A DNA stretch of 44,692 nt from Gnetum montanum (Eukaryota > Streptophyta > Gnetopsida > Gnetales > Gnetaceae), in contig MNCI01025327.1 of the NCBI GenBank assembly GCA_015680685.1, forward strand, positions 128,534 to 173,225. The letters are read 5' to 3'. The position numbers and the translations under genes were made by a program. Below the pieces are notes generated by a model. That model was not told where the DNA came from and ran no database searches. It saw nothing but the letters and a program-made list of their open reading frames with translations. Below, piece after piece: positions 30,401-39,779 of this stretch; the stretch's first letter is position 1, and each line of letters opens with the position of its first letter.

Positions 30401-32051
30401 ACTGGGTTTTTTTGTTGGTAGTTGAAAGCGATGGAAGTTGAAGTTGAGCAGGTTCTTAATCGAGGGTCTGCTCGAAAGCACCGGCGTTCAGATAGCACTG
30501 GAAGCAGTGCCTCATCGTGGAGCAATGCAGTACGAGATGATAGGAGCAGTCACTCAAGCACAAATCGAGCTCGGAGTCAATTGCTTGAAAGTCATGTTGC
30601 TAAACTTTTCAAGCAAAAAATTGAGATTTTTACAAAGCTTGAATCTACACAGGTCTGAATGAGCTTCAGATTCATTATGGCATAACCTTTGTCAATACCA
30701 GTTTTAACAGTGAAATTTTCTCTATGTTGCAGGAATCTGTGCTTTCAACAATAGTCAAAATGTGCCTGAAGAGCTTTCAAGAATATGTCAGATTAGAAAC
30801 ATTTTGCAGAAGTGGCTTCCAACAAATTCAATTAGACGTTCAATATCTAAGGGAACCGTTGAAGCACATTATTGAAGACGAAGCTGTAATTGATTTTCTA
30901 TTGGATGAGGTAAAAATGGGGAAAAAAAGAGCATTTACAGTTTGCATATATTCTTAATGCATTCCTAAAAAATCTTACATCCCATTTTTTTATATTTGTA
31001 GTCTCGAGTAATCATTTAGTCTTACAAAGTTGATGTGATTAATAGAGAGCTCTTTATGTCAAGCTTATAAACTTTTAAAAGGCCTCTCTATCTAATGGTT
31101 TAATTTATTAATATGATTTCGTTTGATTGAAGATTAAGTGATTTACATGATAAGTAATGTTAAGATTGCAAATTTATTTTATTTTATTTTACGGTTTCAT
31201 GGAACATAAATCAAAGATACGTTATCATTATTATTGTTTTATGCATGTGTATATGAAATCTGTTAAATTTTCAAATTACTGCATGAAATATGACATGTGA
31301 ATTGTTATACAAGTCATTGGCTCAATTCCAAAGGGTTACCGTAAAGATGGGAGAACAGTACTGAAGAATGCTTTTCTTAATTAACAAAGTGATTTAACCA
31401 TGAGTCAATTTTTAGACCATAACATTGGCTGTTTCGAAAAAGCCTAGTCAAATGAGAAAATCAGAATGTAATTATCTGCAGAGAGTCTTATAAGGGTCTT
31501 GTATTTTTGAGATACGCATAGTTAGCAGAGTTATTAAGTGCTGAGCTAGAAATGCCTAACGTTAACGGCTGCGATGAAGATATTTTAAAAGAAAAAGGTA
31601 GACTGCGGCAGATTATGTGTTCGAGTTATCCTTTGAGTCTAGTTTGTGACACAGAAGATGGAATCGTGGTTAAAAAATAAAAATAATAAAAAAAAGGATG
31701 ATAAAGTAGATTACTGAGAAAGAATGTACATTACCTGAAACATTGAGACACAAGAATGTACTAATCGTTGTTGCATCAAATCTATATGGAATCATTTTTT
31801 ATTCTCTGTAAAATGTAGCAGTGTTTCTTTATAATTTATAATTTCTTTTTCATTATTATTATTTGTCATTTGATATTGGGACAAAGTTAAGATGATGATG
31901 ACTGTTTGTCATTTGATATTACTATTGGGCATGTCAGGTATGTGCAGCTGCTGCAGAACGCTGTTTTGATCCAGTCCCTCTTGAACCAGCTATATTAGAT
32001 AGGCTCATCCATGCAAAGTTGGCTAGGAGGTCTGAACAATCTGTTAGCTAA
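15300..32051 (+). CDS. VPS51: VPS51, C-terminal half (8 exons, 383 codons)
   Basis: Coding blocks are 15300-15424, 17341-17607, 18494-18610, 29032-29103, 29206-29256, 30422-30652, 30733-30909 and 31938-32051. VPS51 is the small subunit of the GARP and EARP tethers, which capture endosome-derived vesicles at the trans-Golgi network and recycling endosomes. The spliced product aligns throughout with the C-terminal half of plant VPS51: DFKELLDDN, FIDWVQRGF, VLVLSQLCLYIEH, YEDGPAFIPAEICRLF, TPNWLK, EPRDVRMFADLLLQE, KHRRSDSTGSSASS, AKLFKQKIEIFTKLE, SGFQQIQLDVQYL, EDEAVIDFLLDEV and DPVPLEPAILDRLIHAKLA. All blocks keep one frame, and the ORF ends at TAA 32049-32051. Plant VPS51 is about 780 residues, so the N-terminal coiled-coil half is missing from the window or unrecognised. 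The first exon here starts with the last two bases of a split codon. Confidence 0.93.
15661..15740. repeat. 42-bp tandem duplication in intron after exon a
   Basis: Two copies start at 15661 and 15703 (TTTGTAAATGCAATATCACC). They are AT-rich and intronic. Confidence 0.8.
16470..16645. repeat. Degenerate TAGAAT-rich short repeats
   Basis: Variants of TAGAATYG/TAGAATC recur about every 11-20 bp (for example CTAGAATTGCATAGAATCAT, then GTGGAATCGTCTAGAATTG). They are intronic minisatellite-like sequence with no other content recognised. Confidence 0.5.
17341..17607 (+). CDS. VPS51: VPS51 exon b
   Basis: There are 89 codons after TTCTCAG and before GTGAGT. They read DFKELLDDNLEILIKLKSIF, then DWVQRGFQSFFKELVDTFL, ending in YIEHIVIPRATE. 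This is a well-conserved helical segment of the family. The intron before it is 1916 bp. Confidence 0.95.
18264..18369. repeat. Short duplicated intronic segment before exon c
   Basis: ATTGGAGCAGAGTTTTGTGA occurs at about 18264 and 18343. Between them AAAATTGGGTTGATGTTTGA is also repeated. It is a local duplication in the intron. Confidence 0.8.
18494..18610 (+). CDS. VPS51: VPS51 exon c
   Basis: There are 39 codons between ACAG and GTGAGT. The exon contains YEDGPAFIPAEICRLFRSAG, which matches the E-N-GPAF-PGE-CR-F block of plant VPS51. The frame continues exactly from exon b. Confidence 0.95.
19137..19215 (+). mobile_element. tRNA-derived SINE-like relic
   Basis: TAGCTTAGTGG at 19145-19155 is a perfect pol III A-box. 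TCTTTGATTCC at 19188-19198 matches the B-box at 8 informative positions of 11. The 43-bp spacing between box starts is close to tRNA geometry (44). No cloverleaf stems or anticodon are convincing, so this is a decayed SINE head and not a tRNA gene. No tail or target-site duplication was identified. Confidence 0.45.
19307..19347. repeat. Perfect 15-bp inverted repeat (hairpin)
   Basis: The arms 19307-19321 and 19333-19347 (TTCAGTTTCAGTTTC and its complement) flank an 11-nt loop. The arms consist of a CAGTTT hexamer repeat, so a nearby duplication plus inversion could have made it. Intronic. Confidence 0.85.
19913..20288. repeat. 188-bp tandem duplication
   Basis: Two diverged copies (19913-20100 and 20101-20288) begin AACTTGARTTTTATTAAGTT and share TGCATCATGATAACA and ACACAATGCATGAAC. 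Non-coding, intronic. Confidence 0.88.
20600..21270. other. LTR-like non-coding retroelement sequence
   Basis: Part of this stretch (20608-20700) is homologous to the 211-bp unit at 21683 (shared GAAGCCTAGCT and AATCCAATGAAGTGT). The rest shows no coding frame. It is probably part of the same decayed LTR element. Confidence 0.4.
21275..21605. repeat. Degenerate ATGTCTC motif array
   Basis: About 14 variants of RATGTCTC/RACGTCTC/AGATCTCTC are spaced roughly 15-35 bp apart in one orientation (for example GCTAAGATGTCTCAC, CCAAGATGTCTCATC, CCAAGACGTCTCTC). Coding frames here are chance products of the array. It lies between two LTR-like modules. Confidence 0.6.
21683..22150. repeat. 211-bp tandem repeat (2.2 copies), LTR-like
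   Basis: Units start at 21683, 21894 and 22105, each exactly 211 bp apart, at AGTGTTT. Shared blocks include GATTCAACCCTTAAATAG and ACCCTCAAGAA. A diverged copy in the same orientation lies at 23262-23470, so the unit belongs to the LTR or leader of the surrounding copia-like element. Confidence 0.85.
22233..22841 (+). mobile_element. Possible solo LTR
   Basis: The segment starts TGATGTGGGGATG and ends GATTATAACA, giving TG...CA ends. It has a TATATA-containing segment (CCTCATATATAGGAGGCTTG) near 22301-22320 and a downstream GAACCACGTAACTCTCTGTG stretch typical of plant LTR R/U5 regions. A 67-bp direct repeat (starts 22254 and 22321) covers the promoter part. It appears to split a repeated module (see 22868-23090). 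The 5-bp flanks do not match, so the boundaries are provisional. Confidence 0.45.
22868..23705. repeat. Duplicated LTR/leader module
   Basis: The segment 22868-23090 is homologous to 23520-23705 (shared TTCCCTTACAAA/TGTCCCTTACAAA start, then GCTTCACATT and CTCCATGAAG/CACTATGAAG blocks). Between them, 23262-23470 is a diverged copy of the 211-bp unit. The order unit-then-module therefore occurs twice, as if two copies of one element end lie in tandem. Confidence 0.6.
24060..24324 (-). pseudogene. Ty1/copia gag, zinc-knuckle end
   Basis: On the minus strand 24105-24146 reads CWKCSKCGHMKKDC, a perfect CX2CX4HX4C nucleocapsid knuckle. It is preceded by decayed gag sequence. The rest of the gag lies beyond LINE-D at 25743-26290, so one gag was split by that insertion. 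Stops show it is dead. Confidence 0.75.
24325..24340. repeat. Left target-site duplication of LINE-D
   Basis: ACAATGCTCCCAACAA, identical to 25727-25742. Confidence 0.95.
24341..25726 (+). mobile_element. LINE-D: 5'-truncated LINE with poly(A)
   Basis: A 1386-bp plus-strand insertion has a perfect 16-bp target-site duplication and an A20-21 tail at 25705-25725. Truncation leaves only the C-terminal coiled coil, domain 2 and a roughly 360-bp 3' UTR ending TAATACATTTCCCAAAAG then TTTGCC and A's. That end matches LINE-A. The exact duplication and long A-run suggest it is the youngest insertion in the window. It sits inside an older copia gag. Confidence 0.93.
25044..25346 (+). pseudogene. LINE-D C-terminal domain 2 (GKxPY domain), intact frame
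   Basis: An open frame of 100 codons ends with TAG at 25344-25346. It reads AGKYPYMQMSISREALWLAL, then a HFDGKGLAAEQAR segment, KVEAFKCFQEAMAFVSTKEL, and QLDELHTTLTH. Upstream, 24745-25040 is Glu/Gln-rich coiled coil (AWAQVVLEEWIRELREEMEN) with a few stops. It is the best-preserved copy of the domain here. Confidence 0.65.
25727..25742. repeat. Right target-site duplication of LINE-D
   Basis: Identical to 24325-24340, directly after the poly(A) tail. Confidence 0.95.
25743..26290 (-). pseudogene. Ty1/copia gag, N-terminal part
   Basis: The minus strand reads MALVQKSYRSFYGLWKMKVV, then DLLYKREHNVI. This resembles the W-x-WK-x-KM-x-x-L region of copia gags. Stops and frame changes are frequent. 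It joins 24060-24324 once LINE-D is removed. Confidence 0.55.
26431..27430 (+). mobile_element. LINE-E: reverse transcriptase fragment
   Basis: The plus strand reads LDKFSKASCLVINYNKNKLC, then after a gap FPTKYLGIPAS, LLSQAGRLQLIKSCLQSLFF, and WGIKQLIRFNIALLACIKNF. These are the blocks after the YxDD motif of plant LINE RTs. About 370 bp of foreign sequence (roughly 26530-26990) separates the two parts. Both element ends are missing, and the 3' side stops at a TA microsatellite. Confidence 0.8.
27446..27471. repeat. (TA)13 microsatellite
   Basis: A pure TA dinucleotide run at the junction between LINE-E and the copia fragment. Confidence 0.95.
27472..27900 (-). pseudogene. Ty1/copia reverse transcriptase fragment
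   Basis: The minus strand reads DKYKTRVVAKGCLQVARIDF, KETFTSTAHMTRFH, and NWTLFKFDVKLPPLYGKLN. These match the copia RT start (YKARLVAKG, ETFAPV, QxDVKxAFLxG). The catalytic part is missing. Sequence above 27690 looks like the degraded linker before RT. Confidence 0.8.
28010..28380 (-). mobile_element. LINE-F: truncated LINE 3' end
   Basis: A T-rich run (28010-28031, reverse complement of a poly(A) tail) is followed by CGAGAAAAGGTCAGG, nearly the same as the LINE-C 3' end at 11777. A GGGGGGTAAAAACCCCCC palindrome follows. Only 3' UTR is left, and its upstream edge is approximate. Confidence 0.6.
28381..29006. repeat. Direct repeat flanking sequence before exon d
   Basis: The segments 28381-28475 and 28914-29006 are diverged copies (AGTTTATTGAACCTTTGATC, then AATGATATTAAA and TTTGAATA). 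The second ends about 25 bp before the acceptor of the exon at 29032. The exon itself is not duplicated. Confidence 0.8.
29032..29103 (+). CDS. VPS51: VPS51 exon d (72 bp)
   Basis: There are 24 codons reading YIMMQVRKLSSLIRK, then SIETPNWLK. The acceptor is TGCAG and the donor GTTAGA, which is a weak donor. The exon follows the 10.4-kb intron. The repeat beginning at 28914 ends 25 bp upstream of it. Confidence 0.92.
29206..29256 (+). CDS. VPS51: VPS51 exon e (51 bp)
   Basis: There are 17 codons reading QREPRDVRMFADLLLQE. The intron before it is only 102 bp. The acceptor is a CAGCAG tandem, so splicing 3 bases later would drop the first Gln. I chose the first CAG because it keeps alignment with the HKEPREV block of plant VPS51. 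Confidence 0.9.
30422..30652 (+). CDS. VPS51: VPS51 exon f
   Basis: There are 77 codons from LKAMEVEVEQVL through a Ser-rich linker (HRRSDSTGSSASSWSN) to AKLFKQKIEIFTKLE and STQ. The Ser-rich linker matches the low-complexity segment at this place in other plant VPS51 proteins. The donor is GTCTGA, a weak match to consensus. Confidence 0.95.
30733..30909 (+). CDS. VPS51: VPS51 exon g
   Basis: There are 59 codons from ESVLSTIVKMCLKSFQEYVR to EDEAVIDFLLDE. This is the most conserved block of the family. The intron before it is 80 bp, close to the lower size limit for plant introns. Confidence 0.97.
31938..32051 (+). CDS. VPS51: VPS51 last coding exon
   Basis: There are 37 codons plus TAA, reading VCAAAAERCFDPVPLEPAIL, then DRLIHAKLARRSEQSVS. 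The D-P-V-P-LEP-ILD-LI-AKLA signature is the VPS51 C-terminus. The intron before it is 1028 bp. Confidence 0.97.
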   Translation, partial: VCAAAAERCFDPVPLEPAILDRLIHAKLARRSEQSVS

Positions 32052-32300
32052 TCATTGGACATGGCATTTTTTAGCACTATTCTGCTTGGGTAAATATACT
32101 ATCCATGGAGCCCGGGAGACTTCATGACTATCAGATGACTGTGTTCAGGGTTTTAAGAGTAATGTAATTCTATGTTGATTGAATTTGTATCAGAGACTTC
32201 CCCTTTATGGTGTCATGAAGGGTACATTCTTATTCATGATTAAAGATAACTGTTTGAGAGGGTTGAAATTGTATAGTTGTTTATGGGGCATGATTATCAA
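32052..32300 (+). other. VPS51: Probable VPS51 3' UTR
   Basis: The sequence after the TAA is less AT-rich than the intergenic DNA. It contains TTGTAT-type far-upstream-like elements (near 32185 and 32268). No clear AATAAA was seen, so the polyadenylation site is not fixed. Confidence 0.5.
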
Positions 32301-35091
32301 AGTAAGCATCCCAATAATCAGGAATGCGCAACCCGCCGGAAGGACATGAGATATAAATTCAGGAGCAACTTTGAGCTGAAAAAGACCTTAGAATTAAGCG
32401 ACAAAATTTTGCGATAGAACTTCCATAACTTTGGATTCTTTGGAACATCATTTTTGCGGAACAAGTATTTAGTAATGTCTGAATTTTTATTTAATTTTTC
32501 CTATTTCTAATTTCATAATTTTTGAAATACAAGTTTTTTTTTTCCAGAAGAAACTCAACTGTGCCTTTATTCCAACAGTATATTGATTCACAATATTGCT
32601 TCTAGTAATGTGTGAACCATTTCAAGAAGAAAAAGGAGGCTTTCAAAATAAAATTAACTTAATGAGATTATAAGCTTGTGTACTATACATAAATAAATAA
32701 TAAAATGATAAAATTTAAAATCTATTAATTAGGGTTATTATTTTATTTTAAACGAATTTTAAATAAACATATTAAATTTAAATGCATTAAATCAAGTTAA
32801 CTTAGACTGACTTTGATTTGTGGGACTATATTGGTTTCAAAATACCAATAAGTCAATGTTGCTTATTTCTGACCTAAATTTGACCATTAGTTTCATAATT
32901 CCTTTTAAAAAATTCATCATAAAGTAACATTGCTTATTGGAATAAAATTTGTATGTCAAGAGACTTATTGCTAGGTTAGCATCTCATTTACATAAAAAGA
33001 ACCAGCAATAATGTTACTATATGGAAATAGTTCTATCAATTAATTCATGGTGAATGGGCTTAAGGTTGAAATTATATATATTTCAATAATATTTTGATGT
33101 TAAGCATTTTATGATTGGAAAAATCCTTTTTAAGATGAAATCTACACTCAATAATACTCTTAAAACTTTGGAAGTGCTTTGATTTTAACAAAAGAAAGTG
33201 GGTCTAAAATTGATTGATTAAGTTAACCATAGTTGATTGATTAAGTTAATGATTTGAAAAATTGAAGAATTCAATTAGGTTTTAACAAGTGCAAAATAAA
33301 TTGGTTGCAACTGAAAAAGGGGATAATGAAACAGTTATTTTGATTGAGCTTGCACTACATGTATACTTTGTGATAAACATTGTTACGATTAGATATTATG
33401 CCCAATATGGTACATAACGAGCTTAGGAAAGCCCACGACACACAATACCTATCAAAGTGTTGAATTGGTTGCAAGGATCCATGTATTATTCCTTTCAACG
33501 ATTTTCTTTGCCCAAGAGCAATTTGCATGGGAGAGCCAAATGTTGTAAAATTTTTTCAGTGAATTGAAATTAATATGGTTGTCCCTATTTGTGGATATAG
33601 ATATGACATGAAGGCATGAGCACTAGTGTGGAAGGGTTCATGGACTTTAGTAATCCTAATATAGTTTTTTCTCTTTTTGTCTAGATAGGATTCTAGATCT
33701 TCAAGTATCATTCTAATGGCTTCATTCTCATATTTTTGAAAACCCTCATCTTAAAATGGAAACTTGAGGTATCTTTGTTCAAAACAAAGGTTCTTTCATT
33801 GTTGCTTTCTTTTTAAACATATTGCCCATTACTTTGATTGTCCACAATTTTCTTGATAGTACAGGGTGGAATCATTTCCTTTGTTCACTTTCACAAAAAT
33901 GTTGTTACCAACATCCAACCTCTGAAGTTTTTCCCACTATTTCTGGGAAAATTCATGTAAGCCTCGTCCAAGTGAGGCATCCTCAAAAGCTATGAGGAGT
34001 CTTTTCTTTCTATGTAAAACTTAATGAGAGTACTTTGAATCATTTTGGAGTTGAATAGAAGAGGAGTGTGCTAATGGTTCTTTAAGTTTCTTGTGTGCAT
34101 TTCTTTTCTTTTGTTTTGTTTCTGATATTCTTACATGATTTTCTCACAATAAATTGAGATCCTCATAAATTTCTCATTCAGTTTCTCACAAGCTTTCACA
34201 ATATTCTAACAAATTTTTTACAATTTGTAGATGTTCTCACATTCTCACCATTAATTGACAAGGTTTAATTTATGTTTCTCTCACTTTTCACAAGCATTTG
34301 TTTCTCTCATTTTTCACAAGCATTTGAATGATATCTGTTGGTTTTAGGTTTATGCGTGAAGGATCTATGTTCTAGTTGATTAATGAGAAGTATGTGATGA
34401 TTTGTTATCTTTGATTATAGCAAGGATTTCATCTATTCCTTATCCTAGAAGCATTACATGTTAGAGGATATGTATTTCTTAGATTTGGATCAATGTTTTA
34501 TGCTCATTTGTGAAGGTTTTAATAAACTTTCACTGAAAAGCACTTTGTGTAATGTCCCCAAATGGTTCTTGATAAAAGCTCATTTTAGATGGCTACTAGT
34601 TTTTGGCTCCACTAGGGTATAAGTAGAGCTTATGACTTTTTATAATATATTAATTGTATTTAACAACTAAAGCTTATAAGAACTAGAGTTAAAAAGATAC
34701 CCAAAAAGAAAGATAACTTGCCAATAAAGTATATAAATCAGAATTAAGAAAATCAAAGCATCTAATTAGCTTGTCAGTTTTGAAATGTAAGATAAATTTA
34801 TAGCTTTGTAACAATTACTAAGTTCTCAATATTTCAATAGCCTATTTAGGAAAAAATGATAATTTTTTCCTTATAATACTAAAGTAAGCTCAAATCATTT
34901 GTTCACAACTTCCTTAGTATATATTGGAAGAAAATCAACAAACAAAGCCAAACCTTCAAAGATTGTTGAAAAAATTTGATTTGAGCTTATATCAAATACA
35001 ATGTAATAAGACACGCTTAAATCGACTAAGAGTAAACACTTAAAAAAGCTATCTAATTTGAGGCAAAAAGTAATAACATACTAACCCTCAA
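32301..35091. other. Intergenic AT-rich DNA
   Basis: No gene was recognised. Local duplications include TTGATTGATTAAGTTAA repeated 23 bp apart near 33213 and a 26-bp tandem pair at 34275-34326 (TTTCTCTCAYTTTTCACAAG). Confidence 0.5.
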
Positions 35092-35466
35092 CATCTCTTA
35101 GAGTGAATAGCTTGTTACAAAATAATCAATTCCTACTTTAGACTAAATGGAAAACTAAGCTAAGTAATAAAGAAAAAGCTTAAAATTGATTTACAAGTTA
35201 AAATTAAGGTAGCTTAAATTAAGTTAGAAAGCCATTGTCTTACAAACCTTGTTTCAAAATTAATCCTTGTTTTCAAGGCATCTCTTAGGTCAAATAGCTT
35301 GTTACAAAATAATCAATTCATGCTTTAGACTAAATGAAAAACTAAGCTAAGAAATGAAGAAAAAGCTTTAAATTGACGTACAAGTTAAAATTGAGATAGT
35401 TGAAATTAAGTTAGAAAGCCATTGTCTTACAATCGTTGCTTTAAAATTAATCCTTTTTCTCAAGCA
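35092..35466. repeat. 187-bp tandem duplication
   Basis: Two copies start at 35092 and 35279 (CATCTCTTAG...). They share long blocks such as AGCTTGTTACAAAATAATCA and GTTAGAAAGCCATTGTCTTA. Confidence 0.9.
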
Positions 35467-35725
35467 TCCCCTCCAAAAGTTTCTTCCTTATTTTATTATC
35501 CTAAGCTTACACTTTTATATTAAGCTTAGACGATTAATACAATTACAACCAAATACATTTATTGAAAGAAAATCTTAGGATTAGTTTTTTCATAAAAGCT
35601 TAATTGTTTGACAGTTGTTCCAACAAACTTGATGCAGCTTGAGTACTTAGAATCTATTGGTCCTCTACTGATAACTATTGAGATAGTTTCCAAAAATGAT
35701 AAATAGCTTTAATGATTTGGGTTAT

Positions 35726-37072
35726 CTATTTTGGCTGCATTTTATCTATTTTGGACATCATGAGCTTTGCATCAAAATTGTCCATTCCAAGATGTGTTAA
35801 AGCCCTAGCTGATTCTTTCCATATTGCCCCTATTTTCCTATATGCTTTATCATATGTTTTTTCTTTTACTTGGTTAAATTCTATCATGGTTTTAAAAGTT
35901 GCCATCATTGTGCTATCCAAAAATTTCTTCTTGTGTTGAGGTAGGCTTTCCTTGATTCGTGTAGCTCTTGTTATAATTGTTTGGACTCTAACTGAAACTA
36001 CCTCATATACAACTTTTTGTGATTTGAATTCATTTATTTGGTTGTTTACTTCAACAACCCACTTCTTTTGGTATTGAAGCTCTATAATAAACTCTTGAAA
36101 GCTAGGGGCTTGCATAAATGATAAATCTATTTTCTTGTCCCTTTTAGCTGCTTCTTGTTGTATTTTTGTTATTTTATCTTCTAGCTGCATGATGACCTGT
36201 TCTTTACTTTAAATTAAAGATTCTTTTATAGAATAAAGAAGTTTCATATCTCCATTTGGTTCATGCTGGCTTCTAGTTTGGCTCTCAATTTCTTGATTTC
36301 TTCATCATTTTCTTCTACATTCTTTTTTAGTCTTATTATATTTTAATTTGCCACTAGGCCCATATCCTTGATTAGAGTAGCTATTGTCTTTGACATATTC
36401 TTATGTGACATAACTAGCCTTTCTTCTCTTGTCCATTGGTCAACTTTCTTATAAGAAAAAATCACACTTGATTTGGTTTTTGGTTGTGTTGGATGCTCTT
36501 GAGTCAATGATTTTTCCTTTCTTCTTTTTCACTTTAAATGACCTGGCAACTCCTTTCACCAAGTAACTTGTAGGAAAATCTAATATTACCAAAGGCATAG
36601 ATGAAGAGCTTGGGGCTGATGATTTTGTTATAGCATTCTCTTTTTGCATTTGATGTTATTGCTTTATGCCTTTGACTAGTTGATTCCTAACTTTGAGAGT
36701 TGCTTTGATTCTTAAATATTCTTCATGCTTTAGAGGATACCTCAAATGAGCAAAAGCTTCCTTTCAATTTTCAAGTTTCCGGGAAAACAATTTTGCTCCA
36801 TGATGGAAAGTTGTTCTTGAGTAAAATCTTGGGCCAATGAATGCTTTCAACTTTCTATCCACCTGTAGATTCTCATGTTTAGCTTATTATAAAGGGCCTT
36901 GCGGAGTAATGTAGATAAACTTTTGTTTTGCCTTGTTTACTACTTTGTTTATGGATTGTCGATAAACAACATTTGTTTCATCTATTTGGTAGGTTTTCTT
37001 GAGATTAATCACATTAAAAATTATGCTTAGGTGCAGTATAAAAATGCATTGGTTTGTATACTTTTTTGACAT
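35726..37072 (-). pseudogene. Degraded ORF of unknown, probably retroelement, origin
   Basis: The minus strand carries consecutive open pieces: 36887-37072 (starts MSKKYTNQC), 36449-36649 (KVKKKKGKIIDSRAS) and a 154-codon piece at 35726-36190 (MQLEDKITKIQQEAAKRDKK ... MDNFDAKLMMSKIDKMQPK). The linking sequence reads through with a few stops (DRKLKAFIGPRFYSRTTF; HEEYLRIKATLKVRNQL), suggesting one protein of over 400 residues: a folded N-terminal part, a Lys-rich basic linker and a long C-terminal coiled coil. I do not recognise the family. Confidence 0.45.
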
Positions 37073-39700
37073 GCTAATTAGGTTCCCTAAATTAGCAAAT
37101 TCCCAAAAGCCAAAGTGTTGGAGTTTGACTTTCTGTCTTATGGAAACTCTACAATTCTCTAGGATCTAATGAGAAAGAAGTAATATTGTAGAATCATAAG
37201 ATCATAGCTATTGTTAATGATAACTACTTTTGTAATTCTCTGTAGTTTTAAGTATTGTAAGTCTTACTAATTTAACTACTTACAAATCCTCTTATGAGGA
37301 GAAAAATTACATTAGCTTGATTTTGTAACTTAGTACTGGTTATAAGCTATCATATATAGTTTGCAACAAGTACTATTTTTGATTCTAGGAATTTATAATT
37401 ATCATCTTTGGGCTTGATGTAATTCTAGATTCAATTGTGCTAAGAATATAAGAACTTGTGTTTTGGTGGTGTTGCTCTTGCTCTAGTAGTGCATCTTCTT
37501 TTGAATTGTACTTGAATCTTCATTGTAAGGTTATAATATACTTACAACTGTTATTCGTAACTCATTATATTACGAATGGTTCTTGTAGGTCGAATTATCA
37601 TAGTCCTCGGTTGGTGCATCATTAAGTTCTTAGTAAACTTAATTTCACCTTGTTCACTATACTTCATTAAGTCTTCTCTCTTACTTAACTTTACAAACTT
37701 CTTTCATATTTTGCTAAGCCACTCCTATCTTAACTTCATCTTCTTATAGATTTCTTCTTTTTAAGTCTTTCTTTTCTTATTCCATCACAATCTTTTGAAT
37801 GACCCTCTCTTCTACTTTAAGAAATTGGATCAAAATACATATAGCACAACTTGGATCTTTAGTTTTTCTTTAAGAAACTAAATTTTATGTTATAGCGATC
37901 ATAGTTTTCTCCTACAACACTTACTCATCAATCATTTCTTCTAAACTGATTAATTTTTTTTGCTTTTATTTGCACTCAGCTTAGGGTATTCTTTCTTCAT
38001 ACTTTTACAAATTACTCCTGTTTGTATCTTCTAGCAATGAACATTACTTGCTAGTGTTGCTCTAATGCTACTTCCTCATTTTACTTATTCTTACATGCAC
38101 TTATTCTTTTTTCTAATTTTTTTCCTTACACACCTTCTTCTTTATTCCTTTACTTTGGTAAGGGCTTGAGGTTTCTTGTATCTTGTAAGGAATTATGAGT
38201 GTTTGTTGAATCATTGTAACCTTTCATAACAACTGATATATTAAGTTAAGAAACTAATGATTGTTTAACTTAGAAGTATATTCTAACATAAATTTTAATA
38301 AAAAAATATCTCTTATGTTGGTAATCATGTTTTAATTGGTTTTATTTTATTTTCCTTCCAACCTACAAAGCCAATGGATAGGGAGCTATGAATCTAGGTA
38401 ATTTAGAAGCTTGTCCCTCACATCCTGTAATTAAAATCATTGACATGCAAAAATACATCTATTCTAAACTGTGTCTCAATTTCATTAATATTTTGAATAT
38501 CAATTCTTAGGGAATTGTTGTTCAACAAAAAGCTATAAAATAATAGATATACATAGTTCATAAACAAATCAAGCACTTGGCAATCTAAATAGCTCTTTTG
38601 ACAAGAAAAAGTTAGAGAATGAATCTTTTGGCCTAGCTCTTTCCCACATTTGGTAACTAGACAAATGAGGTTGCATCCTCTTAGGTTCAGGAAATTTGCT
38701 TAAAATAAAATCTCAAAAATTATCTTAAATTAATTTGCACTCCCTCTTTATTAATCTTAGACAAGTTATTTTGGAAGCATCATTCATATACTAGATCAAG
38801 AGGAAAACTTAATCATTTTCTACTACAACTATTAATCAAATATGCTTCTCACTTATACTATTAATGTCCTTTCTTGAATAATAAATATGAGCTAAAATAA
38901 AAATACGACAAGGGAAATAGAGCTCATTAACTTTAGGAATATTGCACATGTGTCCCCATGCTTTAGCAAGTTGTCAGGTTAAAAGCTTAACAACTTTTTT
39001 AGTCTTCGAATGTTAAATGAATTTTCTAGTGAAAATGTCTTTAATTTGCTATTTGGATTTCAATTTTATCATTGTTGGTTCTAGAATTCCATATAGATCA
39101 TAACTTTACTTCACACTGATATTAATAAAGCTCTTTGAATTTATCCTAAACCTCATTTTATCTTTCTTATAAATTGTTTTTACTACAACCCTATTGATAA
39201 CATCTCTAATCATATTAAATCTTGGGAAAAAGTCCAACCTATGGAGCCCTATTCATTCATAAACCATGTCATATTCCTTCATTAATTTTAAATCTTTAAT
39301 TTACACTTCTTTGTTGAATTGAAAAAAGTTAGAAATTTCTTCCTCTTCTTCTTCCTTGAAAGTCAAGTTCCCAACATCAATCCATAGCCAAATTCAATAG
39401 ATATTCAACTCGTATAGATGTAGATATTTAGAAAACTAAAAAGTATTTTCATCTTGCACTTTCTAGGAAGATTCTTCCTTTTCTTTTTGAGCCATTTTTG
39501 AAGCTTCAACATATTTAAAATGTCTACCAGTTAGTTATGAATAGGTCTACTACTTTGTAACTTTGTTGCTTGGCTTTTTTTTGCAAATGCTTTCAAATGA
39601 CTATGATGTTTTTAAGCTTGAAAGAGTGTTCTTTAATTTATTTACACCCATAGAGTGTTTTTTTTTGTCTACTAACACTTTAAATTAAGTCCTTGCCTTG
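37073..39700. other. Intergenic AT-rich DNA, nothing recognised
   Basis: No coding frame, RNA gene or clear repeat was found. Codon-free AT-rich sequence with short T-rich tracts. Confidence 0.4.
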
Positions 39701-39779
39701 AAGTATTTTCCTAGCTACCATTGTTCAATCAGGCTTTACAATTCTTAAAAAAATATTTTAGCCTTTTGTTCATGTTAAT

